64,000 bases of DNA from Micromonospora sp. WMMD1128 (lineage in GTDB: Bacteria > Actinomycetota > Actinomycetes > Mycobacteriales > Micromonosporaceae), in assembly GCF_027497235.1 (NCBI RefSeq), contig NZ_CP114902.1, forward strand, positions 2,555,501-2,619,500. Direction: 5' to 3'. The notes under the pieces are model-generated. The model was not told the origin of the DNA, made no database searches, and was given only the letters and a program-made list of their open reading frames with translations. Positions within the stretch are counted from its first letter, which is position 1. Each line of letters starts with the position of its first letter. Position numbers and translations under genes: made by a program. This document shows positions 48,422-57,331 of the stretch, one piece after another.

Positions 48422-49575
48422 GGCTGAGCGTGCCCCGGGTGGGCCTGGCGCTGGCCGGCGCGCTGCTGTTGGCGTACGCCTTCGTGGTGGCGCCGGGCGT
48501 GTGGCGCGGCCCGGGCGCGGACGTACCGGACCGGCGCGCCGGGGGAACCGCGCCGGAGGCGGTGGCGACGGCCGACGCCCCGGCGGCGGCCACGACCGGT
48601 CCCGCCGGCGTGTTCCCGCCGGCCGGCCGGACGTTCGTCGGGGTGATGACCGAGAAGGGACCGTACGACCTGACCGCCGTGGACCGGTTCGCCGACGCCG
48701 CCGGGCGGGCGCCGCAGGTGATGCTCTTCAGCGCCGGCTGGGCGTCCGCCGCCTTCGACCGGAGCCTGTTCGACCGGATCGCCGAGCGGCACATGATGCC
48801 GATGCTGGGCTGGGAGCCGTGGGACCACGCGGTGGACGTCGCGGCCCGGGACACCGGCCTGCCGGCCCGCCAGGTCGACCGGCTCCGCTCCACCCAGCCG
48901 GACTACCGGCTGGCCCGCATCGCCGCCGGTGACTTCGACGGCTACCTGCGGTCGTGGGCCGAGGGCGTGCGGTCGCTCGGCTATCCGGTGGCGATCCGGT
49001 TCGCGCACGAGATGAACGGCGACTGGTACCCGTGGTGCGAGCGGGCCAACGGCAACCACCCGGGCGACTACGTGCGCGCCTGGCGGCACGTGCACGACGT
49101 CTTCACCGCCGCCGGGGCCACGAACGTGACCTGGGTGTGGAGCCCGAACGCGCGGTGGGACAAGACCACCGCCGGGCTGACCGGGCTCTACCCGGGCGAC
49201 GACTACGTCGACTGGGTCGGCGTCACCGGCTACTACGGCATGGGCGCGTTCACCACGTCGTACTCGACCTTCGATGAGATCTTCGGGCCGACCATCGCCG
49301 AGATCCGCGCCGTGACGCGCCGGCCGCTCGTCGTCACCGAGACCGGCGCCGCGGACACCGGCGGGCGCAAGGCCCAGTGGATCCGGGACACGTTCGAGGC
49401 GCTGCCCCGCTATCCGTACCTGATCGGGTTGATCTGGTTCGAGGTGGACAAGGAGCAGGACTGGCGCGTGGCCGGCTCGCCGGACGCCTCGGCGGCGTTC
49501 GCCGAGTCGGTCGCCGCCGACCGGTACGACGTGACCTGGTCACCGGCGATGCGGCCACGGACCGCGGCGGACTGA
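48415..49575 (+). CDS. GH26-family glycoside hydrolase, membrane-anchored or secreted
   Basis: 386 residues. An N-terminal helix (VGLALAGALLLAYAFVVAPGVW) anchors or exports it, and an Ala/Thr linker follows. GH26 signatures are RFAHEMNGDWYPW with the acid/base Glu and PLVVTETGA with the nucleophile Glu. The family includes beta-mannanases and beta-1,3/1,4-glucanases. GTG 48415 overlaps the synthase gene end. It probably trims or releases the polymer made by the neighbouring synthase, as glycanases do in cellulose and other exopolysaccharide operons. Confidence 0.87.
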   Translation: MLRLSVPRVGLALAGALLLAYAFVVAPGVWRGPGADVPDRRAGGTAPEAVATADAPAAATTGPAGVFPPAGRTFVGVMTEKGPYDLTAVDRFADAAGRAPQVMLFSAGWASAAFDRSLFDRIAERHMMPMLGWEPWDHAVDVAARDTGLPARQVDRLRSTQPDYRLARIAAGDFDGYLRSWAEGVRSLGYPVAIRFAHEMNGDWYPWCERANGNHPGDYVRAWRHVHDVFTAAGATNVTWVWSPNARWDKTTAGLTGLYPGDDYVDWVGVTGYYGMGAFTTSYSTFDEIFGPTIAEIRAVTRRPLVVTETGAADTGGRKAQWIRDTFEALPRYPYLIGLIWFEVDKEQDWRVAGSPDASAAFAESVAADRYDVTWSPAMRPRTAAD

Positions 49576-49697
49576 CAGGCGCGGTCGTTTCGGTGGCGTC
49601 ACCGCCCGGCGACACGTCCCGCCGTGCCGGTGACGACCTGGTGACGCGGCCTGCGGCAGGGTCGCGGCACGAGGACGGCACGGCGCGAGGGGGCGGC

Positions 49698-51977
49698 ATG
49701 ATCAGGACGATGCGTCGGCTTCGGGCGCGTCCCGGTTGCGCGCCCGCGGTGGGCCCGGCCTGGGCGGACGTGGTCGGGCAGCTCCGCGCCCTCACCGGCG
49801 GCCTGCGCCACGAGCTGCTCCGCGACGCCCTGGACTCGTACGGCTTCGTCGTGGTCACCGAGTGGACCGACGAGGCGGCGCTGCGCGCGTACCGGGACGG
49901 TCCGGTGGCGACGCGCCTGGCCGACCTGCTCCGGCCGCTGACCGACCCGGCCGGGCCGCCCGACTATCCGCTGCTGACCGAGACGGAGGAGGGCGCCGGC
50001 CCGGTCTACGTGGACGTGGAGTTGACCGTGCCGTGCGCCCGCCTCGCCGAGTTCCACCGCGGCTACCCCGAGGTGGTGCGGCGGATGACCGCCGTGCCGG
50101 GCTACCGGCGCGAGCAACTGCTCCGCGAACCCGGCTCGGACACGCACCACATCGTCGCCGAGTGGGACGGCGCGGCCGAGTTCCTCGACTGGATCGCCGA
50201 TCCGGCCCACGCCTCGGCGCAGGCCGGGCCGATCGCACCGTTCCTGCTGGACATCCGGCGCCGCCTCTTCCACGTCGTGCCCGACGGTGGGGGCCGCCGA
50301 CACCACACCACGGTCAGGGAGGCCGACGTGCAGAGGACAACTGACGTACTTGTCGTCGGGGCGGGCCCCACCGGGCTGACCGCCGCCGTCGAGCTGGCCC
50401 GCCGCGGCGTCGACTGCCAGGTGATCGAGAAGCTGGCGGCCCCGCCGGGCCAGGCCGACAAGGCGATCGGCGTGCACTGCCGCACCATGGAGATCTGGGA
50501 GGAGCAGGGCGTCGTCCGGGAGGCGATGGACGCCGGCATCTGGCTCACCGGCAACATGGTCTTCGTCAACGGCGTGCAGACCCACCGGATGAGCTGGGAG
50601 CTGCCCGGCCTGCCCTACGCCCACCTCGGCCTGCCGCAGTACGAGACCGAGCGGATCCTCACCGCCCGGCTCGCCACGCTCGGCGTCCGTCCGCGACGCG
50701 GCGCCGAGCTCGTCGACTTCACCCAGGACGCCGACGGCGTGACCGCCGCCGTCCGCACCGCCGACGGCGCCACCGAGACGGTACGGGCGGCGTACCTCGT
50801 CGGCTGCGACGGCGCGCACAGCCGGGTGCGCGAGCGGCTCGGGCTCACCTTCACCGGCGGGCTGGGCCGCTTCCCGCAACTGTTCATGCTCGTCGACGTC
50901 GACGTGGACTGGGACATGCCGGACGGGCACCTGCTGCGGTTCCTGCACACCACCGACGGGCAGATGGACGGGATGCTCGTCTGCGTGCCGCTGCGCGGCG
51001 AGCACCGCTACCGCATCGCCACCCTGGCCCCGCCCCGGTTCTTCGCCCAGACCGGTGGGCAGGACGCCCCGCCCGGGTTCAGCGAGGAACTCGCCTCACC
51101 GACCCTCGACGACGTGCAGGCCGCCCTCGACCGGCTCGCGCCGCCCGGCACCCGGGCGTCGAACCTGCGCTGGTCGTCGGTGTTCCGGATCAGCCACGGC
51201 ATCGTCGACCGCTACCGCCACGGCCGGGTCTTCGTCGCCGGCGACGCCGCCCACCTGCACCCGCCGGCCGGTGGGCAGGGCATGAACACCGGCATCCAGG
51301 ACGCCTGGAACCTGGCCTGGAAGCTGGCCCTGGCGGTACGCGGGCTCGCCGCGCCGGGGCTGCTCGACAGCTACGAGGCCGAGCGGCGCCCGGAGGGCGA
51401 GGAGATCGTCGGCCGGGCGGTGCGGCTGGCGGGCACCGAGGAACTGGACCGCGCCGATCTGGAACGGCAGTTCCGCCAGGAGATGTCGCTGCTGCTCAGT
51501 TACGCCGGCAGCCCGCTGGTCGGGGAGACCGTCGCGGACCCGGCCGCGCTCGGCGACGCGCCCCGGCCCGGCGACCGCGCGCCGGACGTCGAGGGCCTGC
51601 GCCGGCGCGGCGTCGGCCACCCGCTGCGGCTCCGGGACCTGACCCGGGGAACCCGGCACACGCTGCTGCTCTACGCCGACGCCACGGCCGGCGCGGCGGA
51701 GCTGGCCGGTCTCGCCGACCTCTGCGCCGACGCGCGTCGGCAGGCCGGCGGGGAGCTCGACGCGTACCTGCTGCTGGACCCGGATGTCGACGAGCCGCGA
51801 CTGGCCGACCCGCCGGTGCTGCGCGACGCCGACCGCCGGTTCCGGGCCGGGTACGGCCTGGCCGGCACCGGGCTCTACCTGATCCGCCCGGACGGGCACG
51901 TCGGTTTCCGGGGCGCCCCGGTCGACGCCGACGCGCTCCGCAAGCACCTGGGCCTGGTGTTCGGCGGCGCCCGGTGA
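49698..51977 (+). CDS. ABM-domain/FAD aromatic monooxygenase fusion
   Basis: 759 residues. Residues ~1-195 hold two ABM (antibiotic-biosynthesis monooxygenase) ferredoxin-like modules (YGFVVVTEWTDEAALRAYRD; HHIVAEWDGAAEFLDW). From ~213 begins a PheA/TfdB-type FAD hydroxylase: DVLVVGAGPTGLTAAVELARRG, the DG motif CDGAHSRVR, and the GD motif VFVAGDAAHLHPPAGGQGMNTG. A thioredoxin-like C-terminal domain ends it. Homologues hydroxylate polyketide aromatics, including the whiE spore pigment. GGGAGG at 50317 lies 5 bp before an in-frame GTG (50328, residue 211), so a shorter FAD-only product may also be made. Overlaps the next gene. Confidence 0.88.
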   Translation: MIRTMRRLRARPGCAPAVGPAWADVVGQLRALTGGLRHELLRDALDSYGFVVVTEWTDEAALRAYRDGPVATRLADLLRPLTDPAGPPDYPLLTETEEGAGPVYVDVELTVPCARLAEFHRGYPEVVRRMTAVPGYRREQLLREPGSDTHHIVAEWDGAAEFLDWIADPAHASAQAGPIAPFLLDIRRRLFHVVPDGGGRRHHTTVREADVQRTTDVLVVGAGPTGLTAAVELARRGVDCQVIEKLAAPPGQADKAIGVHCRTMEIWEEQGVVREAMDAGIWLTGNMVFVNGVQTHRMSWELPGLPYAHLGLPQYETERILTARLATLGVRPRRGAELVDFTQDADGVTAAVRTADGATETVRAAYLVGCDGAHSRVRERLGLTFTGGLGRFPQLFMLVDVDVDWDMPDGHLLRFLHTTDGQMDGMLVCVPLRGEHRYRIATLAPPRFFAQTGGQDAPPGFSEELASPTLDDVQAALDRLAPPGTRASNLRWSSVFRISHGIVDRYRHGRVFVAGDAAHLHPPAGGQGMNTGIQDAWNLAWKLALAVRGLAAPGLLDSYEAERRPEGEEIVGRAVRLAGTEELDRADLERQFRQEMSLLLSYAGSPLVGETVADPAALGDAPRPGDRAPDVEGLRRRGVGHPLRLRDLTRGTRHTLLLYADATAGAAELAGLADLCADARRQAGGELDAYLLLDPDVDEPRLADPPVLRDADRRFRAGYGLAGTGLYLIRPDGHVGFRGAPVDADALRKHLGLVFGGAR

Positions 51978-52297
51978 GCCGGGTCCGCACGGTCCTGGCG
52001 ATGCGGACCCGGGAGGGCTGCGCGGAGCGTTTCGAGGCCGAGTGGCGCACCGCCGCCGAGGAGATCCGCACCCTGGACGGCTGCCTGCACCAGGATCTGG
52101 TCCGCGACGCCGACGACCCGCGCAGCTATCTGATCATCAGCGACTGGGCGGACCGGGAACGGTTGGACGCGTTCGGCCGCAGCGCGCACCGGGACCGGCT
52201 GCTGCGGGTGGTCCGCGAGTTGCGCGAGTCCGCCCAGCGGCACACGTACCAGGTGCTGCACAGCGTGTCCGGCGAGCCGGGGGAGGAGGCCCGATGA
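51974..52297 (+). CDS. ABM-family monooxygenase/small tailoring enzyme
   Basis: 107 residues, one ABM domain: VRTVLAMRTREGCAERFEAEW, LHQDLVRDADDPRSYLIISDWADRERLDAFGRS. The family contains quinone-forming, cofactor-free monooxygenases of aromatic polyketide pathways. GTG 51974 overlaps the previous stop and its own stop overlaps the P450 start (ATGA). Confidence 0.88.
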   Translation: MSRVRTVLAMRTREGCAERFEAEWRTAAEEIRTLDGCLHQDLVRDADDPRSYLIISDWADRERLDAFGRSAHRDRLLRVVRELRESAQRHTYQVLHSVSGEPGEEAR

Positions 52298-53559
52298 CCG
52301 AGGACGTCGTGCCCGCCGCCGAGCTGTACACGGACGCGTTCGCGGCCGACCCCTACCCGACCTTCGCCCGGCTGCGCGCGCACCGACCGGTCTGCCCGGT
52401 CGGCTCGCCGCGCTTCGACTCCTGGCTGATCACCCGGTTCGACGACGCGCGGGGGGCGCTCACCGACCCGCGCCTGTCCAAGGACCTCTACGGGCCCGAC
52501 CAGCACTACCTGCGGATCTTCGGCCCGAACTCGGAGGGGTTGAACCGCAACATGCTCAACTCCGACCCGCCCGAGCACACCCGGCTGCGTCGGGTGGTGT
52601 CGCAGGCGTTCGCGCCGCGGCGGATCGAGGCGCTGCGCCCCCGGGTGGCCACGATCGTGGACCACCTGATCGACAAGATGATCCCGCGGGGCGAGGCGGA
52701 CCTGATGCGCGAGTTCGCCATCCCGCTGCCGATGACTGTCATCTGCGAGCTGCTCGGCGTGCCGCCGGCCGACCACGACCGGGTGCTCGACTGGACCCAG
52801 GTCATCCGCACCTCGGGTTCCACCAGCCGGCCGCCCGCCGAGGAACGCGCCGCGGTGCAGGAGGCCCAGCTGCGGCTGCACCACTACCTGGCCGACCTGG
52901 TCCGGGCCAAGCGCGACGACCCGGCCGACGACATCATCGGCGCGCTCGTGGACGCCGTCGACCGGGACCGGACGCTGTCCGAGGCGGAGCTGGTCACCAC
53001 CACCTTCCTGCTGCTGTTCGCCGGGCACCAGACCACCGCCGACTTCCTCGGCAACGCGGTGCTGGCGCTGCTCACCCACCCGGAACAACTCGACCTGCTG
53101 CGTACCACGCCGCGCCTGCTGCCCACCGCGATCGAGGAGCTGCTGCGGTTCGACGGCCCGCTGCCGGTGGCCAGCCCGCGCATCGCCACCGAGGACGTCG
53201 ACTACCACGGGGTACGCATCCCGCGCGGCGCCATCGTCGGGGTGGCGATCAACGCGGCCAACCACGACCCGGACCACTTCACCGACCCCGACCGGCTCGA
53301 CCTGCGCCGGGTCCGGGGACCGCACCTGGGCTTCGGGCACGGCGTGCACTACTGCCTCGGCGTCTCGCTGGCCCGGATGGAGGCGCTGCTCGCGCTCTCC
53401 GCGCTGCTGCGCCGGCTGCCCGGGCTGCGGCTCGCCGTCCCGCCCGCCGAGGTGCGCCGGTTGCCCGCCGCCTCGCCGTTCCGCGGCCTGCTGGAACTGC
53501 CCGTCACCTTCTCCGTGCCGCACTCACCCAAGGAGCAGTCATGGTCTTCCGGAACGTGA
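52294..53559 (+). CDS. Cytochrome P450
   Basis: 421 residues. Heme-binding FGHGVHYCLGVSLARME, oxygen-binding LLFAGHQTT and K-helix EELLR are present; there is no membrane anchor, as is normal for bacterial P450s. N-terminal YTDAFAADPYPTFARLRAHRPV is typical of actinomycete CYP105/107-like enzymes. Needs separate ferredoxin and reductase, not encoded here. Overlaps the cyclase gene by 19 bp. A tailoring oxidation of an aromatic polyketide is inferred from context. Confidence 0.93.
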   Translation: MTEDVVPAAELYTDAFAADPYPTFARLRAHRPVCPVGSPRFDSWLITRFDDARGALTDPRLSKDLYGPDQHYLRIFGPNSEGLNRNMLNSDPPEHTRLRRVVSQAFAPRRIEALRPRVATIVDHLIDKMIPRGEADLMREFAIPLPMTVICELLGVPPADHDRVLDWTQVIRTSGSTSRPPAEERAAVQEAQLRLHHYLADLVRAKRDDPADDIIGALVDAVDRDRTLSEAELVTTTFLLLFAGHQTTADFLGNAVLALLTHPEQLDLLRTTPRLLPTAIEELLRFDGPLPVASPRIATEDVDYHGVRIPRGAIVGVAINAANHDPDHFTDPDRLDLRRVRGPHLGFGHGVHYCLGVSLARMEALLALSALLRRLPGLRLAVPPAEVRRLPAASPFRGLLELPVTFSVPHSPKEQSWSSGT

Positions 53560-54206
53560 TCGTCTGCCACATGGTCCCCGGCAGCGACGAGGTCGTCGGC
53601 AACGTCTTCGGCCACTACGACCAGGTCACCCGCCCGCAGGACCTCGGGGTCGTCGGGCGCTACCTGCTCTCCCACCACGACCTCTACCTGCACGTGATCG
53701 AGCGGGAGCAGGACCCGCGGATCTCCGGGCAGACCCGCGGGCTGCCCGCGTTCCAGAAGATCGCCGAGGAGATCGGCCCGTACGTGACGCCGTACCCGCG
53801 TTACTGGAAGAACCCGTCGGACTCGGTGGCCAAGGAGTTCTACCACTGGGCGCCCGACGGCGAGCCGCCCGCGGACACCACGCTCACCGTGATCGTCGGG
53901 CGGATCAAGCCGGGCGCCGAACCGGACGTGGCCCGGGTGTTCGGCGAGTCCGACGCCGGGTCGCTCCCGACCGACCTGGGCGTCACCGGCCGCTGGCTCT
54001 ACTCGATCGACGACGTCTACGTCCACCTGCTGGAGCAGGAGTCGTCGGCCGCCGAGGCCACCCGCGACCAGCACGCCGACAAGCCGGCCTTCGCCAAGGT
54101 GATGCAGGACCTCGGCCCGTACGTCGAGCCGTACCGGCCGGATCTCTGCCGCGGCCCGCAGGACCAGGCGGCAACCGTCTTCTACCGCTGGCGCGCCCAG
54201 GACTGA
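53541..54206 (+). CDS. Duplicated TcmI/SchA-CurD-like polyketide cyclase
   Basis: 221 residues forming two similar halves (FRNVIVCHMVPGSDEVVGNVFGHYDQV...YLHVIE and LTVIVGRIKPGAEPDVARVFGESDA...YVHLLE), each ending in a GPYVxPY segment. This is the TcmI/SchA-CurD-like cyclase pattern of spore-pigment and aromatic polyketide loci. AAGGAG lies 6 bp before ATG 53541. It is the last gene of the tailoring unit. No ketosynthase, chain-length factor or ACP lies in the window. Confidence 0.87.
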   Translation: MVFRNVIVCHMVPGSDEVVGNVFGHYDQVTRPQDLGVVGRYLLSHHDLYLHVIEREQDPRISGQTRGLPAFQKIAEEIGPYVTPYPRYWKNPSDSVAKEFYHWAPDGEPPADTTLTVIVGRIKPGAEPDVARVFGESDAGSLPTDLGVTGRWLYSIDDVYVHLLEQESSAAEATRDQHADKPAFAKVMQDLGPYVEPYRPDLCRGPQDQAATVFYRWRAQD

Positions 54207-54309
54207 GCGTCGCCGGAGGTTTACACGCCGGTGACGGTGTGTCAGCCTCTGGGCGCGCTCCCACGATCGCCGGTGGTCGGCATCTCCGGGGGCCGGAGGG
54301 CGGTGCGTC

Positions 54310-55476
54310 GTGGCGGCGCCGGTGGACGTCGAGCTGGTGACGGCCGCGCGCCGGGGCGACCGGGGCGCGCTCGCCGCGCTGCTCGCCGCGCACCTGTCGC
54401 TCGTGTACCGCGTGGTCGGACGCGCGCTCGCCGGGCACCCGGACGTCGACGACGTGACACAGGAGGTCATGCTGCGGGTGGTCGAGCGGCTGCCCGCGCT
54501 TCGCGACCCGGAACGCTTCCGGGCCTGGCTGGTCACCATCGCCATCCGTCAGGTCCGGGAACACGCCCGCCGGCGGGCCGCGTCCCGGCAGGTGCCGCTG
54601 GATCCGTCCGCGGAGCCGCCGGACCCGGCCGCGGACGTGGCCGGCGCGGTGCTGGCCGGGGTGGGCCGGGACGCGGAGCGGCGGGACGTGCACTGCGCCG
54701 TCGAGTGGCTCGACCCCGACGACCGCGAGGTGCTCGCCCTGTGGTGGCGGGAGCTGAACGGCGAGCTCAACCGCGCCGACCTGGCCGCGGCGCTGGCGGT
54801 CGGCCCGGCCCACGCGGCGGTCCGGATCCAGCGGATGCGCGCCCGCCTGGCGCAGGCGTACACCGTGCTGGGCGCGTGGCGGGCCACGCCGCGCTGCCCG
54901 GAGTTGGCCCTCGCCGCGCGGGGCTGGGACGGTGCGCTCGCCCCGCTCTGGCGCAAGCGGCTGGGCCGGCACGTGCTTGCCTGCCCGCGCTGCCTCGCGG
55001 CCGGCGGACATCGGGCCGGGCCGGAGCAGGCGCGGCCGGTGCCTGCCGGGCCGGCGGCCCCGGCCGGGCGGCGCGCCGCGGTCGGGGCCCGGCCGGCCGG
55101 GACCGGTGCCGGCCCGACCGCCTTCTGGGAAATCCGCGGAAACCCGTTGTCGCGGTCGCGGTGGGCCCGTCTGTGTGCTGACGGGTCGCCGGGCAGCACC
55201 CGTTCCGGGCACCGCTCCCCGCCGCGAGGGCCGCCGCCAGCGATGGCGGTGCCGGTGGGGGCGACCACACCGCATCCGCACCGAACCCGGGAGAACCGTG
55301 AGACATCTCGTCCGACGACAGACGGCGGCCGTGCTGGCCGTCCTCGTCACCACCGCCATCGCCGCCGTGGGCGTCGTCACCGCCCGCCCGTCCCAGGCCG
55401 CCGCGGGCTGCCAGGTCGACTACCGGGTCACCGCGCAGTGGCCCGGCGGCTTCAGCGCGGCCATCACCATCCGTAA
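54310..55476 (+). CDS. ECF-like sigma-70 factor with abnormal C-terminal extension
   Basis: Region 2 (VELVTAARRGDRGALAALLAAHLSLVYRVV, DVDDVTQEVMLRVVERLPALRDPERFRAWLVTIAIRQVREHARRR) and region 4 (LDPDDREVLALWWRELNGELNRADLAAALAVGPAHAAVRIQRMRARL) are clear. A zinc-finger-like LGRHVLACPRCLAAGGH follows near residue 230. After about 55120 the frame loses coding character and runs on, without a stop, 179 bp into the pectinesterase gene. The functional part likely ends earlier in the ancestral gene; the end given is only the first stop. GGAGGG precedes GTG 54310. Possibly a truncated multidomain sigma factor. Confidence 0.6.
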   Translation: MAAPVDVELVTAARRGDRGALAALLAAHLSLVYRVVGRALAGHPDVDDVTQEVMLRVVERLPALRDPERFRAWLVTIAIRQVREHARRRAASRQVPLDPSAEPPDPAADVAGAVLAGVGRDAERRDVHCAVEWLDPDDREVLALWWRELNGELNRADLAAALAVGPAHAAVRIQRMRARLAQAYTVLGAWRATPRCPELALAARGWDGALAPLWRKRLGRHVLACPRCLAAGGHRAGPEQARPVPAGPAAPAGRRAAVGARPAGTGAGPTAFWEIRGNPLSRSRWARLCADGSPGSTRSGHRSPPRGPPPAMAVPVGATTPHPHRTRENRETSRPTTDGGRAGRPRHHRHRRRGRRHRPPVPGRRGLPGRLPGHRAVARRLQRGHHHP

Positions 55477-56719
55477 CCTCGGTGACACGCTCACCGGCTG
55501 GCGTCTCGGCTGGACGTTCCCGGCCGGGCAGACCGTCGCGCAGTCGTGGGGCTTCACCGCCACGTCGTCCGGCGCGGCCGTGGTCGCCACGAACGTCGAC
55601 TGGAACGCGACCATCGCCGCCGGCGCGAGCGTCGACGTCGGCTTCAACGGCGTGTCCAGCGGCACCACCAACCCGAGCCCGACCGCGTTCACGCTCAACG
55701 GCGTGGCCTGCGGCGACTCGTCCACCCCCACACCGACATCCACCCCGACCTCCGGGCCGACCACGCCGCCGCCGACCACGCCGCCGCCGACCACTGCGCC
55801 GCCGACCACCCCGCCGCCCACCACCCCGCCGGCCGGCAGGCCGACCGTGGCCGCGGACGGCAGCGGCAGCTACCGCACCGTGCAGGAGGCGGTGGACGCG
55901 GTGCCGGCCAACAACACCACCCGGCGGGTCATCACCATCAAGCCCGGCACCTACCGGCAGGTGGTGCGCGTGCCGTCGAACAAGCCGAACATCACCTTCC
56001 AGGGCCTCGGCTCGTCCCCGTCGAACACGGTGCTCGTGTTCAACAACTCCGCGGGCAGCAACGGCACCTTCGCCAGCGCCAGCGTGTTCGTCGACGGCGC
56101 GAACTTCGTCGCGGAGAACCTGACCATCGCCAACGACTACGTCGAGAACAACACGACAGTCGACCAGCAGGCCGTCGCGCTGCACCTCAACGCCGACCGG
56201 GCCGTGCTGCGCAACGTCCGGCTCCTCGGTGACCAGGACACCTTCCTGGTCAACGTGCGCACCCGCGCCTACGTGGTCGACTCCTACATTGAGGGCACCG
56301 TCGACTTCATCTTCGGCGACGGCACCGTCGTCATCCACGCCTCCACCATCCACGAGAAGCGTTCCACCGGCGCCCCCATCACCGCCGCCCGGACCGACCC
56401 CGCCAAGCCCTACGGATTCCTGATCTACCGGTCCACCATCACCGGCACCGGCAGCAACAACACCACGCTCGGCCGCCCCTGGGGCCAGGGCGCCCAGGTG
56501 CTCTACCGCGAGTCCACGCTCAGCAACACCGTCAAGACCAGCCAGCCATGGACCGACATGAGCGGCAACACCTGGCAGAACGCCCGCTTCTCCGAATACC
56601 GCAACACCGGCCCCGGCGCGACCGTCAACGGCAACCGCCCCCAGATGAGCGACGCCCAGGCCGCCAACTACACCCCGCAGAGGTACCTGGCCGGCACCGA
56701 CGGCTGGAACCCGATGTGA
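55298..56719 (+). CDS. Secreted pectinesterase (CE8) with N-terminal CBM2
   Basis: 473 residues. Signal peptide QTAAVLAVLVTTAIAAVGVVTA, then a cellulose-binding CBM2 (CQVDYRVTAQWPGGFSAAITI ... NGVAC, terminal cysteines, three Trp). A Pro/Thr linker joins the CE8 beta-helix: GSYRTVQEAVDAVP, QQAVALHLNADRAVLRNVRLLGDQDT, GTVDFIFGDGTVV with the catalytic Asp residues, and LGRPWG. It demethylates pectin while bound to cellulose. GTG 55298 follows GGGAGAACC. It overlaps the aberrant sigma-factor frame, so that frame is suspect here. Confidence 0.93.
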   Translation: MRHLVRRQTAAVLAVLVTTAIAAVGVVTARPSQAAAGCQVDYRVTAQWPGGFSAAITIRNLGDTLTGWRLGWTFPAGQTVAQSWGFTATSSGAAVVATNVDWNATIAAGASVDVGFNGVSSGTTNPSPTAFTLNGVACGDSSTPTPTSTPTSGPTTPPPTTPPPTTAPPTTPPPTTPPAGRPTVAADGSGSYRTVQEAVDAVPANNTTRRVITIKPGTYRQVVRVPSNKPNITFQGLGSSPSNTVLVFNNSAGSNGTFASASVFVDGANFVAENLTIANDYVENNTTVDQQAVALHLNADRAVLRNVRLLGDQDTFLVNVRTRAYVVDSYIEGTVDFIFGDGTVVIHASTIHEKRSTGAPITAARTDPAKPYGFLIYRSTITGTGSNNTTLGRPWGQGAQVLYRESTLSNTVKTSQPWTDMSGNTWQNARFSEYRNTGPGATVNGNRPQMSDAQAANYTPQRYLAGTDGWNPM

Positions 56720-56737
56720 CCGTCGCCTGAGGTCGGC

Positions 56738-56778
56738 GGCCGGGACGGCGGGCGGGTCAGCTCCCCGCCGTCCCGGCC
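56738..56778 (+). terminator. Hairpin terminator after the pectinesterase gene
   Basis: GGCCGGGACGGCGGG pairs perfectly (15 bp) with 56764-56778 over an 11-nt loop, 19 bp past the stop codon. Confidence 0.75.
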
Positions 56779-56857
56779 GATCGTCCGTCACCGGCAAACC
56801 GGCCCGCCGACGGCGCCGGATGCGCGAGGCTGAGGCCGAGGCGTACGGGGGTGTCGG

Positions 56858-57235
56858 GTGCCGACCAAGCAGATCATCCAGCACATCGGGGCGCTGCTGG
56901 ACCTGGCCGGGGTGCTTGTCATCGGGGTCGGTGTCGTGGTCGCCACGGTGGTGTACGCGGTGCGCTGCGGCCGGACCCGGCAGGTGGTGGCGCACTACCG
57001 GGCGTACCGGCAGGGGGTGGGGCGGGCCATCCTGCTCGGCCTGGAGTTCCTGGTCGGCGGCGACATCATCCGCACCGTCGCGGTGTCGCCCACCTTCACC
57101 AGCGTCGGCGTGCTGGCGCTGATCGTGGCGGTCCGGACGTTCCTCAGCTTCTCGCTGGAGGTCGAGTTGGACGGTCGCTGGCCCTGGCAGGGCAAGCCCC
57201 CGGTGGGCAGCGCCCCGGGCGCGGGCCGGACGTGA
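56858..57235 (+). CDS. DUF1622-like membrane protein
   Basis: 125 residues with three hydrophobic helices (IGALLDLAGVLVIGVGVVVATVVYAV; ILLGLEFLVGGDIIRTVAV; VGVLALIVAVRTFLSFSLEVEL). The pattern LGLEFLVGGDIIRT and RTFLSFSLEVE identifies the DUF1622 family, whose function is not known to me. GTG 56858 is preceded by GGGGGTG. It appears to be a single gene. Confidence 0.82.
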   Translation: MPTKQIIQHIGALLDLAGVLVIGVGVVVATVVYAVRCGRTRQVVAHYRAYRQGVGRAILLGLEFLVGGDIIRTVAVSPTFTSVGVLALIVAVRTFLSFSLEVELDGRWPWQGKPPVGSAPGAGRT

Positions 57236-57331
57236 CATTGCTCGCTGGCGGGCACAACTGCGCAGGTGAGAGGTTTGATCCCGGCTCACCGGGTCACTGA
57301 TACCGGGAGTGACGACCGAGAGGGGACACCG

